Part shown: positions 7,023 to 15,175 of the stretch, piece by piece
Layout: the number at the start of each line of letters is the position of its first letter
Position numbering within the stretch: the stretch's first letter is position 1
Origin: Agarivorans gilvus
Lineage (GTDB): Bacteria > Pseudomonadota > Gammaproteobacteria > Enterobacterales > Celerinatantimonadaceae
NCBI RefSeq assembly: GCF_001420915.1
Contig: NZ_CP013021.1
Location: 3,940,501-4,004,500 of the forward strand
Direction of reading: 5' to 3'
DNA: 64,000 nucleotides
Notes under the pieces: model-generated
Database searches by the model: none
What the model was told of the DNA's origin: nothing
What the model saw: only the letters and a program-made list of their open reading frames with translations
Translations under genes and position numbers: made by a program

Positions 7023-7817
7023 GTGAAATATATGAATTTACGATTATTAAATAAATATGAAGAAGTTACCTATGATCGGTTAACCCGTGTCTGCGAGGAG
7101 AGAGCTAAAGTTTTCACTAAGGTAAGGCTAGCTGACATATTTAGTATTAACAATAGTGGTATTTCACGCGATGAATTTAGTTATTGTCTTAAGGCTCACT
7201 TTGATTTTGTAATTGTTGATGAAGACTATCAACCAATATTTGCAGTTGAATACGATGGTATTCAACATAAAACCGAAGTCCGCCAAGTTAAAAATGATTT
7301 GCTGAAGAATAATCTTTGTAAAAAATTTGAGCTTCCTATTTTACGTGCCAATTTTAACTATGTATCTAAAAAATTTAAAGGCTTGGATCTGCTAACTTAT
7401 TTTATAGAGTGCTGGTTTTTATACGAAGACTTTCAGGTTGCTCAGAGTCAAGGCGTAATATCTTGTTATGAAGATTTTGACCCTTGCTCTTTTATAACTG
7501 GCGGTTCAAATACAGGGCAAAAATTTCCTTATTGGATCTCACTCGACTCACAATTGGCAATACAACAGTTTTACAAATTAGGTAAAATTAGGCAGCAAGT
7601 ACCGTCTGATTGGGTTGGTATAGATGAAAAAGGAAACTACAGATGCATTACTTGGCTTGAGGTGTCCGAAGACGAAGTTATATACCTGATTACAGGGATG
7701 CAGAAACAAAATTTTGATTGTATAAGTATTTCAGAAACAATAAGAATGATAAACATTGTCGATTTACATCAAGCTCTTAAAGAGTGTTTTGATAACAACA
7801 AAAAAATGTACTACTAA
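7023..7817 (+). CDS. DUF2726-domain protein (PD-(D/E)XK-like), cassette 4
   Basis: 264-residue protein. Residues about 25-125 match the DUF2726 pattern: DFVIVDEDYQPIFAVEYDG, a conserved H, KNDLLKNNLCKKFELPILRAN. The D...E-Y-D-G arrangement with a following K/N is a degenerate PD-(D/E)XK nuclease-like core. The remaining 140 residues are unassigned. The start is uncertain: GTG at 7023 or ATG at 7032, neither with a good ribosome site, as is common in cassettes. It lies between two attC-like sites. AT-rich codon use differs from the backbone, consistent with acquisition. DUF2726 proteins occur widely in mobile regions; a role in nucleic-acid cleavage or defence is a guess. Confidence 0.65.
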   Translation: MKYMNLRLLNKYEEVTYDRLTRVCEERAKVFTKVRLADIFSINNSGISRDEFSYCLKAHFDFVIVDEDYQPIFAVEYDGIQHKTEVRQVKNDLLKNNLCKKFELPILRANFNYVSKKFKGLDLLTYFIECWFLYEDFQVAQSQGVISCYEDFDPCSFITGGSNTGQKFPYWISLDSQLAIQQFYKLGKIRQQVPSDWVGIDEKGNYRCITWLEVSEDEVIYLITGMQKQNFDCISISETIRMINIVDLHQALKECFDNNKKMYY

Positions 7818-7905
7818 TTGGACAGTTTCAAATATTACTTGGACGTTTTACTTCTAGTTTTGAACCAAGAGGTTCCACTATTGCTGGGCGGATTACGGCA
7901 AAAGT

Positions 7906-8030
7906 TTTATAACAAAGCGTTTAAGGCAGATTCGCAACGCTCGGCATTTTTGGTTTGCTTTGAATTTAGTGTTTACGGCACAATGGTTTAGGTTAGGTGG
8001 CAATGTTGCTCACTACTTAACGCGGCGTTG
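7906..8030 (+). repeat. VCR-like attC site 4
   Basis: About 122 bases, from TATAACAAAGCG to CGCGGCGTTG. The centre (GCTTTGAATTTAGTGTTT, then TTAGGTTAGGTGGCAATG and TTGCTCAC) closely resembles Vibrio repeat attC sites, recognised from memory. This is the clearest attC in the window and anchors the cassette reading. It is followed directly by an IS110 end remnant at the same position as IS element 1. Confidence 0.75.
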
Positions 8031-8185
8031 ATATGCTCCCCTCTGTCAACGCGCACAAGTCTATTCCTACCGATTAACACCAGCATAGAAAACCTGAATG
8101 AAAGACCGTTAGCAAGTAAGTGTCGGCGGTTGACCTTGCTGATATAAAAGAGAGGGCGAGCTCGGTTAATCGCCACTCTTTGTTA
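8030..8185. mobile_element. remnant of an IS1111-like non-coding end
   Basis: Starts GATATGCTCCCCTCTGTCAA right after GCGTT of attC 4, matching GGTATGACTCCCCCTGTCAA at the left end of IS element 1. About 80 bases on, GCAAGTAAG...TTGCTGATAT matches GCAAGTAAG...ATGCTGATAT of that element. No transposase and no matching right repeat are present, so only the bridge-RNA side survives. The right border is approximate. Confidence 0.5.
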
Positions 8186-8358
8186 TGTACCGTTTGCGCC
8201 TGTACTTTCTTACGTAGCCCTTCCGCTTTAGTTAATCTTGTTTTTATTCATTTATTCTAATCACTTACCTTGGCTAGTAAGGGCTTAGTAGTCGGTTTAT
8301 TAGCGGCAATTTATATAGTCTCATCTCAAAAATTAATTGTGATTTAAATCACGGTTAT

Positions 8359-8404
8359 TTACTTAGCGTGCTAACTATTGCACAATGCTTAGCACGCTAA
8401 GTAA
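8359..8404. promoter_or_regulatory. operator: perfect 15-bp inverted repeat upstream of marR
   Basis: TTACTTAGCGTGCTA (8359-8373) and TAGCACGCTAAGTAA (8390-8404) are perfect inverted copies 16 bases apart, ending 14 bases before the marR start. MarR-family repressors bind such palindromes in their own promoter, so this is probably the autoregulatory operator for the marR-hlyD-DUF2955 operon. Confidence 0.6.
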
Positions 8405-8418
8405 TTGGGAAGATTATT

Positions 8419-8895
8419 ATGCACGACTTAGATAATTTTAAAGCGCTTGCTACTGCCGAGCAGTTAGGCAGGGTTAGCCGCTTGTGGCGACGCGTCGCCG
8501 ATATCGAGCTGCAACCTTTGGGTTTAACCAATTCTCGTTGGACGGTGTTATGGAAACTTAAAAACCTAAATCAAGCGGTGACTCAGAAGCATTTAGCAGA
8601 GGTTTTAGGCATCGAGCTGGCGTCGTTGATGCGCACGCTAAACCAACTGGAAGAACAAGAGCTGATTATACGTCGTTGTTGTGGCGGCGACCGCCGAGCC
8701 CGCGAAGTCAGTTTTACCGAACAAGGCCGTAGCTTGGTGAGCAATATTGAACAGCGTATTTTGAGTGTGCGCGCCGAAGTGTTGCGGGGCGTGAGCGAAC
8801 AAGAGTTGCAGCAAATGAGCAGTATCTTAGAAAAAATTGCACTAAATATTACTCACAGCATTGCACAGAGAACCGATGTGGAGGGCTTGAAATGA
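8419..8895 (+). CDS. MarR-family transcriptional regulator
   Basis: 158-residue winged-helix regulator, similar in length and layout to SlyA/HosA. The helix-turn-helix lies around residues 45-75 (VTQKHLAEVLGIELASLMRTLNQLEEQELIIRR), followed by the wing with a basic GGDRRAREVSFTEQG. The C-terminal helix forms the dimer interface. The gene is the first of a three-gene operon, and its stop overlaps the start of the membrane-fusion gene by four bases (ATGA). A strong inverted repeat upstream is the likely operator. By family logic it senses a small aromatic or toxic ligand and derepresses the efflux genes; the ligand is not visible. Confidence 0.85.
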   Translation: MHDLDNFKALATAEQLGRVSRLWRRVADIELQPLGLTNSRWTVLWKLKNLNQAVTQKHLAEVLGIELASLMRTLNQLEEQELIIRRCCGGDRRAREVSFTEQGRSLVSNIEQRILSVRAEVLRGVSEQELQQMSSILEKIALNITHSIAQRTDVEGLK

Positions 8896-9949
8896 CAGTC
8901 GAACAGAAATTTACCCGCTGGGTAAAGCTTTCGGTATTGCTGTTTATCGCCGTATTTGCCTATTTTTTATTGGCTGATTTTAAGATGCCCTTAACACCCC
9001 AAGCCATGGTAGTGCGCAATGTGGTGAAGGTGGTGCCACAAGTGAGCGGTAACATCGTGGACTTGCAGGTGGAAAACAACCAAGCTGTGCAACGCGGCGA
9101 CGTACTGTTTTCGATTGATCCGTCTGTCTATGAGTTGGCAGTAGAAAGAGCCGAACTGGCAGTAGAGCAAGCTCAACAACAAAACGAGCAAATTGATGCC
9201 TCAATTTTGGCGGCAATTGCCGATGTAGATGCAATTAAAATTGTTTATCAACAGAAGCAGCAATATGCCAAACGCTTAGCGGCCTTATTTACCAGTAGTA
9301 GTGTTTCTCAGCAACAACGTGATGATGCCCAGAGTGCTGCAGTAGCCGAACACGCGAAGTTATTGGCCGCAGAAGCGCGCCTTAAACAGTTACAGGTAAA
9401 TCGCGGTAAGTTGGGCGATAGCAACTTGAATCTGCAGGTGGCGCAAAACCAACTGAAACAAGCACGTTTAAATTTATCCTATACCGAAGTCAAAGCCGAG
9501 CAAGATGGAGTAGTCACCAATGTGCAATTGGCGGTGGGGCCTATGCCAACGCCGGTCAGCCTTTACTTGCCTTAGTGTCTTCTGAGTCGGAAGTGATTGC
9601 CGATTTTAGGGAAAAAAGTTCCCGTTACGCAGTGAACGGTAGCCCCGCTTTAGTCACCTTTGATAGTCAACCCGGAACGCTTTATCAAGCAGAAGTGGTG
9701 GGGATGGATGCCGGGGTAAGCGATGGGCAATTCGACGCCAACGGCCGTTTAGCTACACCCGCTAATTCTAATCGTTGGGTGCGTGACGCACAGCGGATGC
9801 GCTTGCATTTGGCGGTCAAACAAGCCGACGCTCAGTTTTTGCCTTCTGGCGCTAAAGCCACTGTTCAGCTACTGCCTCAGCAGCCCGTGTTTGCTTATTT
9901 GGCTCGCTTACAGCTGAAGTTTTTGAGCCTATTACACTACATCTATTAA
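8892..9949 (+). CDS. HlyD-family membrane-fusion protein, split by a one-base frameshift
   Basis: Periplasmic adaptor of a tripartite or FUSC-type exporter. It has an N-terminal membrane anchor (residues about 12-30), a first lipoyl half (VVKVVPQVSGNIVDLQV), a long coiled-coil hairpin (about residues 80-180) and a second half (ARLNLSYTEVKAEQDGVVTNV). The first frame ends at 9575, and the second (SSESEVIADF...) covers the beta-barrel part to 9949. Adding one G to the GGGG at 9536-9539 restores VGAYANAGQPLLALVSSESEV, which is what the family shows. So this is probably one intact gene of about 350 codons with a homopolymer error, or a fresh slippage mutation. It sits between marR and the DUF2955 permease. 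Confidence 0.8.
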
Positions 9950-9961
9950 GCTGGAGGCCCT

Positions 9962-11005
9962 ATGCAACTATGGCATCAGCCTTTAACTGAAAATGCTATG
10001 CGCCGAGGCCTAAGGGTGTCTTTAGGCGCTAGCTTCGGCTTTGTTTTCTGTAAGTTTTTTGAATTGGATTTTGGTGTGTTTTTCGTGGTCACGCCAATCT
10101 TGTTATTGGGCGCGGTAGCCAAGATAAATGCTAACATTGTGCGCCAAAGTTTGGCGGCTGCGGTGGTGAGTGGCCTAGAAGTGGGTTTGTTGGCGGCTAT
10201 TTTTAGCTCTCATCCTTTACTGATGACCATGCTGGCGTTTTTGCTGTTTGTTTATAAGTTTGCTTGTATGTCGGGCGGTAGCTTGTTTCTATTTGGCTCC
10301 ACTGGAGTGCTTAATTTAAGCATTATGCTGCACTTTGCCAGCTATAGTTCGGCTGATCTGAACGGCATGATTGCGGTGAATATTTGGGCCAATGTAGTTG
10401 CCTTGCTGATAGCCCTAGCGCTAGTACATGTTATCCCCGACCGTCCCGTTAGCCCAAAACCTGCTGCAGCGCCTGCCGCTCCCGTGCCAAAACCAGGGCA
10501 TCGCCGTCGTCATGAAGCTTTGTTAGGGGCAACGGTGGCGACCTTGTCCTTTGTTGTTTTTCAAGTGTTTAACTTAAACGATTCGCTGTCAGCTCAGGCT
10601 ACAACGCTGTTGTTGCTCTTTCCTTTGCATTGGAATGGCGCTCTTAGCTATGCCCGTAAGCGGGTGATGGGTGTGACGCTGGGGGTGACCTTCGGCGTAG
10701 CGAGTCAGCTCTTGCTTTACAATTGGTCTGATCAACTGCTACTGGTGTCGCTATTGTTGTGGATTGGTTTGCTCATGTTTAGTTATGTGCACGCCAAAGA
10801 GGGCGGCGTACCCGGCCTAGGCTTTGGTGGCTTAACCACCTTGGGGATTTTGTTTGGCCAGTACTTGAGCCCCAATCAAGACATTATCTTTAGTGCCTTA
10901 TATCGGGTTAGTAGCATTGTAGTGGCGGTGATTATCACTTTGTTTGTGTGTTACCTAGTGCATCGCATTTTGAATAGGTTTGAGGCGACGCGCTTTGGTT
11001 ATTAG
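9962..11005 (+). CDS. DUF2955/FUSC-like inner-membrane efflux protein
   Basis: 347-residue membrane protein with two blocks of hydrophobic helices separated by a polar, proline-rich linker (about residues 162-185, ending GHRRRHEALLG). This duplicated layout fits DUF2955 proteins, relatives of the aromatic-acid exporter/FUSC group. It starts 12 bases after the HlyD gene with GGAGG upstream, so the two should form one exporter. Known relatives work with an HlyD partner to expel aromatic or fatty compounds; the substrate here is unknown. The MarR gene at the head of the operon probably controls it. Confidence 0.75.
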   Translation: MQLWHQPLTENAMRRGLRVSLGASFGFVFCKFFELDFGVFFVVTPILLLGAVAKINANIVRQSLAAAVVSGLEVGLLAAIFSSHPLLMTMLAFLLFVYKFACMSGGSLFLFGSTGVLNLSIMLHFASYSSADLNGMIAVNIWANVVALLIALALVHVIPDRPVSPKPAAAPAAPVPKPGHRRRHEALLGATVATLSFVVFQVFNLNDSLSAQATTLLLLFPLHWNGALSYARKRVMGVTLGVTFGVASQLLLYNWSDQLLLVSLLLWIGLLMFSYVHAKEGGVPGLGFGGLTTLGILFGQYLSPNQDIIFSALYRVSSIVVAVIITLFVCYLVHRILNRFEATRFGY

Positions 11006-11099
11006 TCTCTGCGCGGTGTTTTACCCTTTGCTAAGCTGGACAATGTTTAGCTCTATATAGAGCGGCTTGCCGCTTACAGTAGTCGCTTATTCGAACGTT

Positions 11100-11137
11100 G
11101 TTGTATAATTGACATCGATTGATGTTAATTATACAAC
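11100..11137. terminator. long palindrome between convergent genes
   Basis: GTTGTATAATT (11100-11110) and AATTATACAAC (11127-11137) extend inward through GACATC/GATGT to give about 16 bp of stem. It lies between the convergent DUF2955 and norR genes and is probably a two-way terminator, although the T tract is weak. Confidence 0.4.
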
Positions 11138-11145
11138 CTTGCTAT

Positions 11146-12723
11146 TTATTGGGTTTTAGCGCCGACCTTTACCCCCAGTTTTTTACCCAGTCGAAACAGA
11201 TTACCCCTATCCATTTGTAAAAACTGAGCCGCCTTCGCCCATACTCCGCCGTTCACTGCCAGCGCATGTTCAATTAATTGCTTTTGATAGGCTAGCTGTG
11301 CGTCGCGCATCGATATTGATTGGCTGGGCAGGGCAGCGGGCAAGCCAAATGCTAGCTCTTGGGTTTTGTCATCTAGCTTTAACTCACTCATGAAGTGCTT
11401 AACCTCAATCACTTTTGATTGGGCGCGCATGGCATGCAAGCCCGCGCGCATTAAGCTATGTTCGAGTTCTCTTACGTTACCATGCCAAGGCTGAGCTTCT
11501 AAGAGCTGCAAAGCCTTAGGGTGAATGTGCAGCGTGCTAAGGTGAAATTGGCGGCGAATGTTGTCGAGTATGTAGCCCACCAATACCGGAATATCTCCTT
11601 CACGCTCACGCAGTGGCGGCACATGAATGGGAAACACTTTAAGCCGGTGGAATAGATCCGAACGAAAGCGTCCTTCGGCAACTTCTTGCTCTAAGTCGCG
11701 GTTGGTGGCGGCAATTAAGCGTACATCTACCTGCAAGTTTTTGTCAGCACCTACACGCTGAACTTCGCCCTGTTGTAATACGCGTAATAATTTGGCTTGT
11801 AAGGACAGGGGCAGCTCGCCAATTTCGTCTAAGAAAATGGTGCCGCCATCGGCTAATTCAAATTTACCTGCTCGCTGGTTATTGGCGCCAGTAAAGGCTC
11901 CTTTCACATGGCCAAATAACTCACTTTCTGCCAATGATTCTGGCAGCGCCGCACAGTTAACGTACACCATGGGTTGCTGGTTGCGTAAACTCTGCGCGTG
12001 AATTTGATGAGCCACCACTTCTTTGCCAGTGCCGGTTTCGCCGCTAATTAATACGGCATAGTTGGATTGAGCCACCGTGTGAATATTGGTTTTTAGCTGT
12101 TTTAGCTGAGGGCTAATGCCGATGAGCTTACCGCCTTTATTGCGGGCTTCGTCGATCAATAATTGATTAAGCGAGCGTTGCTGGCGGTTGGCGCGGTTTA
12201 AGGCTTCAAACAGACTAATATTACGAATACTGGCGGCGGCTAAGGCAGCAAATGTGCTGATGGTATGATCACTAACATGGTCAAAGGCGGCTGGTTGGCG
12301 GGCATCGAAAGTAATGGCACCTACTAGGCTGTCGCCCACGTATAAACTACAACCCATGCAAGAATGTACGGAAATTTCATGGTGAGGATCGTCACTAAAT
12401 AAACCGTCGAAGGGATCTGGTAGCGGAGAGTCGTCGGCAAAACGCACCGGTTGGCGGCTGGCTAAAATCATCGCCAATCTTGGGTGAAGCTCGGGCAAAA
12501 AGCGCCTACCTAGCACCTCGCTAGAAAGGCCTTTGCTCGCTACTGGCACCAGCTGTTGTTGTTGATCAAGAGTAAACAGCGCGCTGGCATCACAAGCAAG
12601 TACACGCTGTAGCGAGTCTATTAGTTTTTGATAATGTTGAGTTGATGGCACGCCGCTATTTAGCTCTAGTGCAATTTCAAGCAGCATTTGTTCGGTGGTT
12701 GGGGCGGCGGGGGCTTGGCTCAT
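11146..12723 (-). CDS. norR: nitric oxide-responsive sigma-54 activator NorR
   Basis: 525-residue enhancer-binding protein. The N-terminal GAF domain (about residues 20-175) contains GRRFLPELHPRL and LPDPFDGL, typical of NorR, where a mono-iron centre binds NO. The AAA+ domain has Walker A GETGTGKE (about 228-235), the sigma-54 contact loop GAFTGA (about 275-280) and Walker B GGTIFLDE. A Fis-type HTH (about 485-520; GGVWAKAAQFLQMDRGNLFRL) ends the protein. It is divergent from nnrS, whose upstream region has a -24/-12 promoter. So NO should relieve GAF repression and switch on nnrS. No norVW or hmp is in this window. Confidence 0.92.
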   Translation of the reverse strand: MSQAPAAPTTEQMLLEIALELNSGVPSTQHYQKLIDSLQRVLACDASALFTLDQQQQLVPVASKGLSSEVLGRRFLPELHPRLAMILASRQPVRFADDSPLPDPFDGLFSDDPHHEISVHSCMGCSLYVGDSLVGAITFDARQPAAFDHVSDHTISTFAALAAASIRNISLFEALNRANRQQRSLNQLLIDEARNKGGKLIGISPQLKQLKTNIHTVAQSNYAVLISGETGTGKEVVAHQIHAQSLRNQQPMVYVNCAALPESLAESELFGHVKGAFTGANNQRAGKFELADGGTIFLDEIGELPLSLQAKLLRVLQQGEVQRVGADKNLQVDVRLIAATNRDLEQEVAEGRFRSDLFHRLKVFPIHVPPLREREGDIPVLVGYILDNIRRQFHLSTLHIHPKALQLLEAQPWHGNVRELEHSLMRAGLHAMRAQSKVIEVKHFMSELKLDDKTQELAFGLPAALPSQSISMRDAQLAYQKQLIEHALAVNGGVWAKAAQFLQMDRGNLFRLGKKLGVKVGAKTQ

Positions 12724-12822
12724 GACATCTCGGCAGGTGCTAGGTTTAGTTGAATGATGTATTTATTACAACAATGCGTCAAGGCTTAAAAATAAAACCC
12801 AATAAAATCAATATTTTATTAA

Positions 12823-12840
12823 TTGGAACGGTTTGTGCAA
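12823..12840 (+). promoter_or_regulatory. sigma-54 (-24/-12) promoter of nnrS
   Basis: TTGGAACGGTTTGTGCAA has GG at 12825-12826 and GC at 12837-12838 with exactly ten bases between, close to the TGGCAC-N5-TTGCA consensus. It lies about 65 bases before the nnrS start and next to the divergent norR gene, which fits NorR-driven transcription. Confidence 0.75.
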
Positions 12841-12903
12841 TGTTAGTGGTTTTGTGCGATAGTTTTATCGTACTGGTTTACCCTGTTTAGGTAGTTACAA
12901 ACA

Positions 12904-14106
12904 ATGTTGAAGATCACGGATAAAAGTGCCGAAGATAACACTCCCCCCTTATTACGTTTAGCCTTTAGGCCCTTCTTTTTGTTGGGTAGTATTTATGCCG
13001 TGCTGGCAATACTGATTTGGTTGTATGCCTTTCAGCATGGCCAACCGAGCCAGTTGCAAGTGCCAGCATTATGGTGGCATGTTCATGAAATGTTATTTGG
13101 TTTCGCCATGGCCATAGTGGTGGGCTTTTTACTCACGGCGGTACAAAACTGGACTGGTATAGCCGGTACTCGAGGCCTTTATTTAGCGGCTTTGGTTTTG
13201 CTGTGGTTATTGCCTAGAGTGTTATTTTGGACTGATACACCGCTGTGGTTAATCAGTTCTATAGAGGCCTTGTTTCTGCTTGCGGCAGCCTATGCCTTAA
13301 GTCACAGAGTGCTGCGGGCCAAACGTTATAAGAACCTTATTTTTGGCGGGTTTTTGCTATTAGCTACGGTGGCTAACTTTGCTAGCTATGCCACCATTAA
13401 AGGCATGCCTCCTTTTCCTTCCATTGCTGTGTGGCAGGCTATGCTGTGGTGGTTTGTGATGTTGATTTCCATCATGGGAGGGCGGGTGATTCCTTTTTTC
13501 AGTGCGCGTCGCTTAAACCATCCCAAGGCCGAGCCTTTATTGTGGCTTGATGGTATTGCTAATACCACGTTACTGCTGTTGTTTATTTTAAGTTTTTTCC
13601 CCTTAACCGATCACTTACTGGGCACATCTATCGTATTGTTGGCCGCTCTTAGCCAGTTAGTTCGTTGGTTGCGTTGGCGGCCGTGGTTAAGCCTTAAGGA
13701 GCCTTTGTTATGGTCGTTACAACTCGCTTATGGCTGTATTCCACTCGCCTTATTGATTAAAGGCCTAGCAATGTTAGGGCTAACGGGCAATGCCGTGTGG
13801 GTTTCGCATCAAATGATTCACATTTTGGCAATTGGCGTTATTGCTGGGCTGATCCTCGCCATGATAGTGCGAGTGAGCTTGGGGCATACCGGGCGTGAGG
13901 TGTATGCTGGCCCTAGCATGTGGCCAGCCTTTGCTGCGATTATGTTGGCGGCTTTATTAAGAGGCGCTGCTGTAGCTTTGTGGCCACAACATTTGTTGTT
14001 ATTGGTGAATCTATCGGGGGCCTTATGGGTGGCGGCATTTGGTCTATTTGTGATTAAATTTAGCCCCTTGCTGCTAAGCCCTCGGCTTGATGGTCATCCT
14101 GGGTAA
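12904..14106 (+). CDS. nnrS: NnrS-family haem-copper membrane protein
   Basis: 400-residue polytopic inner-membrane protein with about twelve hydrophobic segments. Landmarks of the family are LRLAFRPFFLLGS near the N-terminus, WWHVHEMLFGFAMA (conserved His pair), GGRVIPFFSARRLNH in the middle and SHQMIHILAIGVIAG later. NnrS proteins bind haem and copper and ease nitrosative stress caused by NO, mainly by limiting loss of iron from cellular complexes. The gene stands alone downstream of a sigma-54 promoter and divergent from norR, so NO-dependent induction is expected. Confidence 0.9.
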   Translation: MLKITDKSAEDNTPPLLRLAFRPFFLLGSIYAVLAILIWLYAFQHGQPSQLQVPALWWHVHEMLFGFAMAIVVGFLLTAVQNWTGIAGTRGLYLAALVLLWLLPRVLFWTDTPLWLISSIEALFLLAAAYALSHRVLRAKRYKNLIFGGFLLLATVANFASYATIKGMPPFPSIAVWQAMLWWFVMLISIMGGRVIPFFSARRLNHPKAEPLLWLDGIANTTLLLLFILSFFPLTDHLLGTSIVLLAALSQLVRWLRWRPWLSLKEPLLWSLQLAYGCIPLALLIKGLAMLGLTGNAVWVSHQMIHILAIGVIAGLILAMIVRVSLGHTGREVYAGPSMWPAFAAIMLAALLRGAAVALWPQHLLLLVNLSGALWVAAFGLFVIKFSPLLLSPRLDGHPG

Positions 14107-14126
14107 TTTGTTTAGCGCTTAAGCCA

Positions 14127-14166
14127 CGCCGCTTGTATCGAGATTTGCGAAATAAGCGGCGCGTTT
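14127..14166. terminator. weak terminator candidate after nnrS
   Basis: CGCCGCTT (14127-14134) and AAGCGGCG (14154-14161) can pair across a 19-base loop between convergent nnrS and the LysR gene. The T tract is poor. Confidence 0.3.
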
Positions 14167-14167
14167 A

Positions 14168-15079
14168 TTAGTCCCAATCTTTCGCTCGTATTTCTTTAAT
14201 GTAATCTACCACCGCCTCACTAATGACTTTTTTAATCCCTAAGGCAGCCTTTGTATGCGGGCTCCACAAAGAGACCGGAAAACGCACGTGATCTCTGATT
14301 TCATCACTTTGTAATTCGCTTAATTGTAATACTTGTTTAAGCTCATGAACGGTAATTCGGGGCAGCAAGGCGTAACCCATTCCCTGTTGCACCAGATTGA
14401 TTAATAAAGCAATGTCGTCTACTTCTTCGATGTCGGGAGAGAGGCTAATTTTTTTCCCTAGGCCATCTTCTAAGTGCGATTTGAGAATCAGCTGGCGGTG
14501 AGTTTTTAAGCCCCCATAAACTTGCTGTTTACGTAGTTGAGTCAGCGGATGGTTAGTGGCTGCGTATAAACCAAAGCTCACATAGGCTAAAAACGTTGAG
14601 TTAAAGCTGTTTCTGGCGGTGCGTTCGTCAACATTGACTAAGCCGAAGTGGATCTCATCATCATCTATACCTTGCTTGATTTGACGCTGGTTACGAATGA
14701 TAAAGTTCACTTTTAAGCTGGGGAAGTGCTTCTCTAAGGCCAACCTTATTCTTACGATGACGTCGTTGGGCATGAAACTGCAATAGGCAAAGGTTATCGA
14801 CTCTAATTCGCCGTAAGATAAACTTAAGGCCATTTTATCGAAGGCTTGGGCCTGCGCGGTAGTGAGTTTAGCGTAATGGTATAGCAGCTGGGCTTCTTTA
14901 CTGGGAATGGTCCGTCGGCCAACCCGTTCAAACAAATCTACCGCTAACACATCTTCAAGATTGGTGATGACCTGACCTACCGTGGTGCGATGTTTCCCGA
15001 GTTTTACAGCAGCTTCACTAAAGGAGCCATTTTCATACACAGCAACGAAAGTATGCAGCTGTTCCAAACTAAAATTCAT
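14168..15079 (-). CDS. LysR-family regulator, divergent from the efflux operon
   Basis: About 303 residues. The N-terminal winged HTH (MNFSLEQLHTFVAVYENGSFSEAAVKLGKHRTTVGQVITNLE) is typical, followed by the substrate-binding domain (about residues 95-295). The ATG at 15079 is chosen; a TTG at 15097 is in frame and also possible. It is transcribed away from the serine-hydrolase/aaeXAB-like operon with about 96 bases between starts, the normal arrangement for a LysR regulator and its target, as with AaeR in Escherichia coli. The effector is unknown. Confidence 0.85.
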   Translation of the reverse strand: MNFSLEQLHTFVAVYENGSFSEAAVKLGKHRTTVGQVITNLEDVLAVDLFERVGRRTIPSKEAQLLYHYAKLTTAQAQAFDKMALSLSYGELESITFAYCSFMPNDVIVRIRLALEKHFPSLKVNFIIRNQRQIKQGIDDDEIHFGLVNVDERTARNSFNSTFLAYVSFGLYAATNHPLTQLRKQQVYGGLKTHRQLILKSHLEDGLGKKISLSPDIEEVDDIALLINLVQQGMGYALLPRITVHELKQVLQLSELQSDEIRDHVRFPVSLWSPHTKAALGIKKVISEAVVDYIKEIRAKDWD

Positions 15080-15175
15080 GAGGGTTTGATCCGTCAAATA
15101 CGAGTGTGACTAGTGCAAGACTAGCATTAAGATGGCGGCTAATCCATCCATCTTATTAGTGATTTACGGTGAAAA

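Noticed and set aside
2502..8200. Prophage
   Set aside because: Apart from the integrase, no capsid, tail, lysis or replication genes are present; the contents are cassettes and insertion sequences.
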